A stretch of DNA of 64,000 nucleotides from Flavobacterium soyae (GTDB lineage: Bacteria; Bacteroidota; Bacteroidia; Flavobacteriales; Flavobacteriaceae). The notes under the pieces were generated by a model. It was given only the letters and a program-made list of their open reading frames with translations, had not been told where the DNA came from and ran no database searches. This document shows, in pieces, positions 60,555 to 64,000 of this stretch. Position 1 is the stretch's first letter, and the number at the start of each line of letters is the position of its first letter. The stretch lies in the NCBI RefSeq assembly GCF_021245985.1, contig NZ_JAJQXA010000004.1, forward strand, positions 248,001-312,000, written 5' to 3'. A program made the translations under genes and the position numbers.

Positions 60555-60642
60555 CGAATCCCTCGTTTTAGATGTGCAAAAAATACCCCATAGGGATAGG
60601 TTTTCCCATTGTTTCCTCAGGGACATCATGACGAGGGATTCG
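60555..60642. repeat. Palindromic element CGAATCCCTCGT/ACGAGGGATTCG
   Basis: A 12-base perfect inverted repeat at 60555-60566 and 60631-60642 encloses 64 bases with ATACCCCATAGGGATA and a TTTCCTCAGGGACATCATG. It is another unrelated palindromic element. The 60643-60776 remainder of the gap holds no gene that I can see. Confidence 0.7.
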
Positions 60643-60776
60643 CTTATGTTAACTTTTATTAGAAGTTCCTAAATAAATCCTATAGTGTATTTTTTGCAGA
60701 ACAAACTTACAAATATAAATTTTAAAAGAAACAATAAAATGTAGGAATTTTATTTGTATTTTTATTTTGCCAGTGT

Positions 60777-60863
60777 TGTCATTTCGAGGAACGAGAAGTC
60801 GCACTAGAAACTCAACAACAGTGCGTGAATCTCGCGTGCGATTTCTCGTTCCTCGAAATGACA
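60777..60863. repeat. 87-bp inverted repeat, family with variable stem (copy C)
   Basis: The 21-base perfect stem opens TGTCATTTCGAGGAACGAGA (60777-60797) with its complement at 60843-60863. It shares TGTCATTTCGA with copy A and GGAACGA with copy B. The loop holds ACTAGAAACTCAACAA and CTCGCGTGCG. It is close to the metG stop codon (60891). Confidence 0.85.
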
Positions 60864-60890
60864 AACGATATGCTTAATGTCTAAATTAGT

Positions 60891-62948
60891 TTAATTCACT
60901 GTAGCTCCATTTGGCGCATCAGTATCTGGATTTACAAAAACCAATTTTCCTTCGGCATTTGTTGTCATTAAAATCATTCCCTGACTTTCAACTCCGCGTA
61001 AAGCTCTTGGTGCTAAATTAGCTAAAACAGAAACACGTTTCCCGATGATTTCTTCTGGAGAAAAACTCTCCGCAATTCCTGAAACAATTGTACGAACGTC
61101 AATTCCTGTATCAACTTTAAGAACTAAAAGTTTGTTTGCTTTTGGCATTTTTTCTGCCTCAAGAATAGTTCCAATACGAATATCCATTTTGGCAAAATCC
61201 TCAAACTGAATTAAATCTTTTTGTGGTTCAGCTTGTTTGTTTTCGGCAAGGTTAGCGGTTTTTGTAGCTTCCAATTTATCTATTTGTTTTTGTATTTCTT
61301 CGTCTTCTATTTTTGCGAAAAGCAATTCTGCTTCACCAATTTTGTGGCCAGCAGGAATTAATTCATCATTTTCAATAACATCACTCCATTTCAATTGACC
61401 TTCATTTTTTAGAATTCTTGACAATTTAGCCGCTGTAAAAGGTAAAAACGGCTCTGCTAAAACGCTCAATGCTGCAGCAATTTGAAGTGCAACATACATT
61501 TGAGTTTTTACACGTTCCGGATCATCTTTCATTACTTTCCAAGGCTCTTCATCGGCAAGATATTTATTTCCTAAACGGGCAACATTCATCAATTCGCCTA
61601 AAGCTTCACGGAATCTGTAACGTTCCACCGAACTTGAAATTACCGCTGGATACGCTTTTAATTCTGCTAAAGTTGCTTCGTCAACTTCTGTAAATTCGTT
61701 TGGTGTTGGGATAATACCATCGTAATATTTGTTGGTTAAAACCACAACACGATTTATAAAGTTTCCGAAAATAGCAACTAATTCATTGTTATTTCTAGCC
61801 TGGAAATCTTTCCAGGTAAAATCGTTATCTTTTGTTTCCGGAGCGTTTGATGTTAAAGCGTAACGCAAAACATCTTGTTTCTCTGGGAAATCTTCTAAAT
61901 ATTCGTGTAACCAAACTGCCCAGTTTTTAGAAGTCGAAAGCTTGTTTCCTTCTAAATTCAAAAACTCATTTGCCGGAACATTGTCTGGTAAAATATAACT
62001 TCCTTCGGCTTTAAGCATTGCAGGGAAAATGATACAGTGAAAAACAATATTATCTTTTCCAATAAAGTGAACCAGTTTCGTTTCTTCATCTTTCCAATAT
62101 GGTTCCCAATCTTTTCCTTCGCGCGCAGCCCATTCTTTGGTAGAAGAAATGTATCCGATAGGCGCATCAAACCAAACGTATAATTTTTTTCCTTCGGCAC
62201 CTTCAACCGGAACATCAATTCCCCAATCAAGGTCACGCGTTACAGCACGAGGTTCCAATCCGCCGTCGATCCAGGATTTAACTTGTCCGTAAACGTTAGG
62301 TTTCCAGTCGTTTTTATGACCTTCTAAAATCCATTTAGTTAAGAAATCAGAATAACGGTCTAGAGGTAAAAACCAGTGTTTTGTTTCTTTTAAAATTGGA
62401 GTTTCACCAGTAATTGTCGATTTTGGGTTAATCAAATCTGTAGCATTCAAAGTCGATCCGCAATTTTCACATTGATCGCCATAAGCTCCATCATTACCAC
62501 ATCTTGGGCAAGTTCCAACCACAAAACGGTCTGCTAAAAACTGATTTGCTTTTGCATCGTACAATTGTTCTGTAACTTCTTCAATAAAATCACCTTTATC
62601 ATACAAAGTTCTAAAGAATTCCGAAGCTGTATCGTGATGAACTTTTGCCGAAGTTCTGGAATAATTATCAAAAGAAATTCCGAAATCAGAAAATGATTTG
62701 CGAATAATTCCGTCATATTTATCGATAACTTCTTGTGGCGTAATCCCTTCTTTTTTTGCTTTCATAGAAATTGCAACACCGTGTTCATCGCTTCCGCAGA
62801 TAAAAGCAACGTCTTTATTTTGCAAACGCAAATATCTCGAATATATATCTGCAGGCACGTAAACCCCTGCCAAATGGCCAATATGGATTGGTCCATTAGT
62901 ATAAGGTAATGCTGCTGTAATAGTATATCTCTTTGGATTTTGTATCAT
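60891..62948 (-). CDS. metG: Methionyl-tRNA synthetase with C-terminal tRNA-binding domain
   Basis: 685 residues. Catalytic class I signatures HIGH (22-25) and KLSTS (336-340, the KMSKS equivalent), zinc knuckle C147-C150...C160-C163 ([18 protein letters not shown]), the anticodon-binding helical domain (about 400-550) and an appended EMAP/Arc1p-like tRNA-binding domain (about 580-685: [29 protein letters not shown]). It charges both initiator and elongator tRNA-Met. A six-bp hairpin ACTCAA/TTGAGT (62950-62966) separates its -7 box from the ATG. Confidence 0.97.
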   Translation of the reverse strand: MIQNPKRYTITAALPYTNGPIHIGHLAGVYVPADIYSRYLRLQNKDVAFICGSDEHGVAISMKAKKEGITPQEVIDKYDGIIRKSFSDFGISFDNYSRTSAKVHHDTASEFFRTLYDKGDFIEEVTEQLYDAKANQFLADRFVVGTCPRCGNDGAYGDQCENCGSTLNATDLINPKSTITGETPILKETKHWFLPLDRYSDFLTKWILEGHKNDWKPNVYGQVKSWIDGGLEPRAVTRDLDWGIDVPVEGAEGKKLYVWFDAPIGYISSTKEWAAREGKDWEPYWKDEETKLVHFIGKDNIVFHCIIFPAMLKAEGSYILPDNVPANEFLNLEGNKLSTSKNWAVWLHEYLEDFPEKQDVLRYALTSNAPETKDNDFTWKDFQARNNNELVAIFGNFINRVVVLTNKYYDGIIPTPNEFTEVDEATLAELKAYPAVISSSVERYRFREALGELMNVARLGNKYLADEEPWKVMKDDPERVKTQMYVALQIAAALSVLAEPFLPFTAAKLSRILKNEGQLKWSDVIENDELIPAGHKIGEAELLFAKIEDEEIQKQIDKLEATKTANLAENKQAEPQKDLIQFEDFAKMDIRIGTILEAEKMPKANKLLVLKVDTGIDVRTIVSGIAESFSPEEIIGKRVSVLANLAPRALRGVESQGMILMTTNAEGKLVFVNPDTDAPNGATVN

Positions 62949-62967
62949 AACTCAATTTTATTGAGTG

Positions 62968-62975
62968 CAAAAATA
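62968..62975 (-). promoter_or_regulatory. Candidate -7 box TATTTTTG for metG
   Basis: On the minus strand TATTTTTG fits TAnnTTTG and lies 20-27 bases before the ATG. The short hairpin ACTCAA-tttta-TTGAGT lies between it and the start codon. No TTG at -33 is clear. Confidence 0.4.
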
Positions 62976-63056
62976 AGCAATAGAATTGAGATTTTGTTAT
63001 TGCGCCGAGATTCGCAGAGAGTTTTCGCAGAGATTCGCTGAGTTTTTTATTTTTTG

Positions 63057-63521
63057 AATCTCGCAAAGACGCAGTTCCGAGGCTTCGGGAGTAAAGTTTT
63101 TTAATCTAACTCAATTGCCTCCAGCTTTAGCTGGAGGTTATAAGAGTTCAATTTGTGTGGCTTTAGTCAAACTATACCTTTCGGCTAAAGCCAATTAAAC
63201 ATAATCATAATTCCATCCAGCTAAAGCTGGACGCTATTGAATAAAAAACTTTGCTCCCGAAGCCCAATGTCATTAAGTTAAGCTTTTAGAAAGTAAAATT
63301 ATTGCAAATCAAATCCGTGTTTATCCGCGTTTTTACGAAGTAAATCTGTGTTTATCCGCGTCACAATTAGACGCTGATTTTACTGATTCGCTAAAGCGAA
63401 AATGCTGATAAAAACTGATTTTTCTAATGACTTTCTTAATTAAACTGTTAAGTAATTTTATAGATTTCCTCTTAACTTAATGACATTGCCCGAAGCCTCG
63501 GGATTGCGACTTTGTGAGATT
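63057..63521. repeat. Large palindromic composite (copy 2), host of a MITE
   Basis: The left arm 63057-63103 is complementary to the right arm 63242-63264 plus 63498-63521 with 42 of 47 positions matching once the MITE at 63265 and one 9-base duplicate are removed. Inside lie CCTCCAGCTTTAGCTGGAGG (63118-63137), a GGCTTTAG...GGCTAAAGCC hairpin (about 63160-63192) and ATCCAGCTAAAGCTGGA (about 63214-63231). This module set is that of the repeat at 27843-28000. The 63522-63702 remainder holds degenerate TTCGCTCAGTCTGACA-type repeat and no gene. Confidence 0.85.
63265..63488 (+). mobile_element. MITE copy 2, 224 bp, 9-bp target duplication CCCGAAGCC
   Basis: It starts CAATGTCATTAAGTTAAG and ends with the exact 18-base complement; CCCGAAGCC flanks it at 63256-63264 and 63489-63497. 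Removing it plus one copy of the duplication reconstitutes the right arm of the host palindrome, matching the left arm across the junction. It has no coding capacity. Its left end shares about 38 bases with the inverted right end of copy 1 at 22080 and its right end shares TAGATTTCC-type sequence with the other end of copy 1. Confidence 0.88.
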
Positions 63522-63702
63522 ATCTCGCCAGAACAGCAAAAATCTTTGCGGGACTTTGACTTCGCTCAGTCTGACAGCCTTTGTGAATCTCTGCGATAAA
63601 ACCCTATAAAATAGAACCAGTTTAAACTAGCATTACAATTAAAATCTTCAAGATTTATTTCGCAATCTTTGCCTTCCGAAAAAAAAACAAAAAAACAAGT
63701 TT

Positions 63703-63930
63703 ATGAGCAAGACAAAATTAATCATCAATAAAAACGGATCGATCAAAATAGAAGGTGATTTTGAAATCATGGATCCAGAAGGAGTACTTTACGGATTACA
63801 AGGAAGATCTGCACTTGGACTTTGCCGCTGCGGATTATCTAACAATAAACCATTTTGCGATGGAGGTCACAGAAACAATTTTGAACACGATTCTGTTGCG
63901 TTTGATTTACCTCCAATGAAAACGAACTAA
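63703..63930 (+). CDS. CDGSH iron-sulfur domain protein
   Basis: 75 residues with the CDGSH signature: C41-R-C43 (LCRCGLSNNKPFCDGGHRNNF), C52 and H56, which bind a labile [2Fe-2S] cluster through three Cys and one His. The N-terminus (KLIINKNGSIKIEGDFEIMDPEG) is a beta-strand extension. Small cytoplasmic redox or cluster-transfer protein; partners unknown. Single gene with an A-rich leader and a strong terminator. Confidence 0.92.
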   Translation: MSKTKLIINKNGSIKIEGDFEIMDPEGVLYGLQGRSALGLCRCGLSNNKPFCDGGHRNNFEHDSVAFDLPPMKTN

Positions 63931-63950
63931 ATCTTTGTTTAGTTTTGAAT

Positions 63951-63989
63951 AATAAAAAAGCTGCATTTTCTGAATGCAGCTTTTTTATT
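63951..63989 (+). terminator. Intrinsic terminator after the CDGSH gene
   Basis: AATAAAAAAGCTGCATT and its complement AATGCAGCTTTTTTATT around ttctg form a long stem. Both strands carry a T-run, so it is bidirectional. Confidence 0.9.
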
Positions 63990-64000
63990 ATATATAAAGT

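Noticed and set aside
62950..62966. Possible T-box or riboswitch upstream of metG
   Set aside because: Only a six-bp hairpin is present with no specifier or aptamer core, and T-boxes are not expected in Bacteroidota.

Overview
The window is AT-rich chromosomal DNA from a gliding member of the Bacteroidota, most likely a Flavobacterium. The evidence is a gliding-motility lipoprotein GldH gene, a secreted metalloprotease ending in a type IX secretion (T9SS) sorting domain, SusC/TonB-type receptors with carboxypeptidase-like N-terminal domains, several TAnnTTTG promoter boxes, A-rich rather than Shine-Dalgarno leaders, and a bacilliredoxin. Most genes are core or soft-core. No rRNA, tRNA, CRISPR array, prophage or plasmid backbone was seen. 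The first 160 bases hold the 3' end of a membrane-protein gene; everything else is complete.

Layout. 0-5.5 kb: a thioredoxin-reductase-like flavoenzyme, then a TonB receptor, an exported thioredoxin-like protein and a lycopene cyclase. 5.8-13 kb: an ArsR-type regulator, a bacilliredoxin, and an RND efflux operon (adaptor-pump-outer membrane channel) on the minus strand. 13.1-16.2 kb: trhO, trhP and a ferredoxin, which unite the two known routes to 5-hydroxyuridine at tRNA position 34. 17.4-21.6 kb: ricT, gldH and a class A penicillin-binding protein. 22.2-23.7 kb: a two-subunit 3-oxoacid CoA-transferase. 24.9-31.8 kb: a T9SS M4 protease, a TonB receptor and an exported SAM hydrolase-like protein. 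32-37 kb: a phosphatase, dinB, a PAS protein and class I fumarase. 37.1-37.6 kb: a Y1 (IS200/RAYT-type) transposase flanked by palindromic elements. 37.8-45.8 kb: a SpmA-SpmB-like protein, a cluster of DNA-repair-like genes (AlkZ-like protein, 3'-5' exonuclease, Ogt), a sugar-epimerase-like gene, GNAT, LysR and rhodanese. 45.9-55.4 kb: M28 protease operon, GNAT-nitrilase, ssb, ferritin and an OmpA-like protein. 55.5-58 kb: CAT-like acetyltransferase, HAD and EamA. 58-60.1 kb: an RloB + AAA ATPase pair resembling the AbiL abortive-infection system. 60.2-64 kb: metG and a CDGSH protein.

Two things stand out. First, the C-terminal ~85 residues of TrhO are an ungapped homologue (about 47/85 identical by eye) of the C-terminal domain of TrhP encoded next door, and a ferredoxin overlaps the trhP stop codon. 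The O2-dependent and prephenate-dependent tRNA wobble hydroxylases therefore share a module and a locus. Second, the intergenic space is packed with palindromic repeats of several families: (i) GTAG-preceded hairpins in inverted pairs (REP/BIME architecture) flanking the Y1 transposase, with a further copy 33 kb away; (ii) a 224-245 bp MITE with CAATGTCATTAAGTTAAG ends and perfect 9-bp target duplications, present twice, each time inside a hairpin of another repeat, with the empty site of one copy reconstructible from the opposite arm of its own host palindrome; (iii) a ~100 bp inverted repeat whose stem sequence differs between copies but always pairs; and (iv) a short repeat that sits in frame inside a coding sequence.
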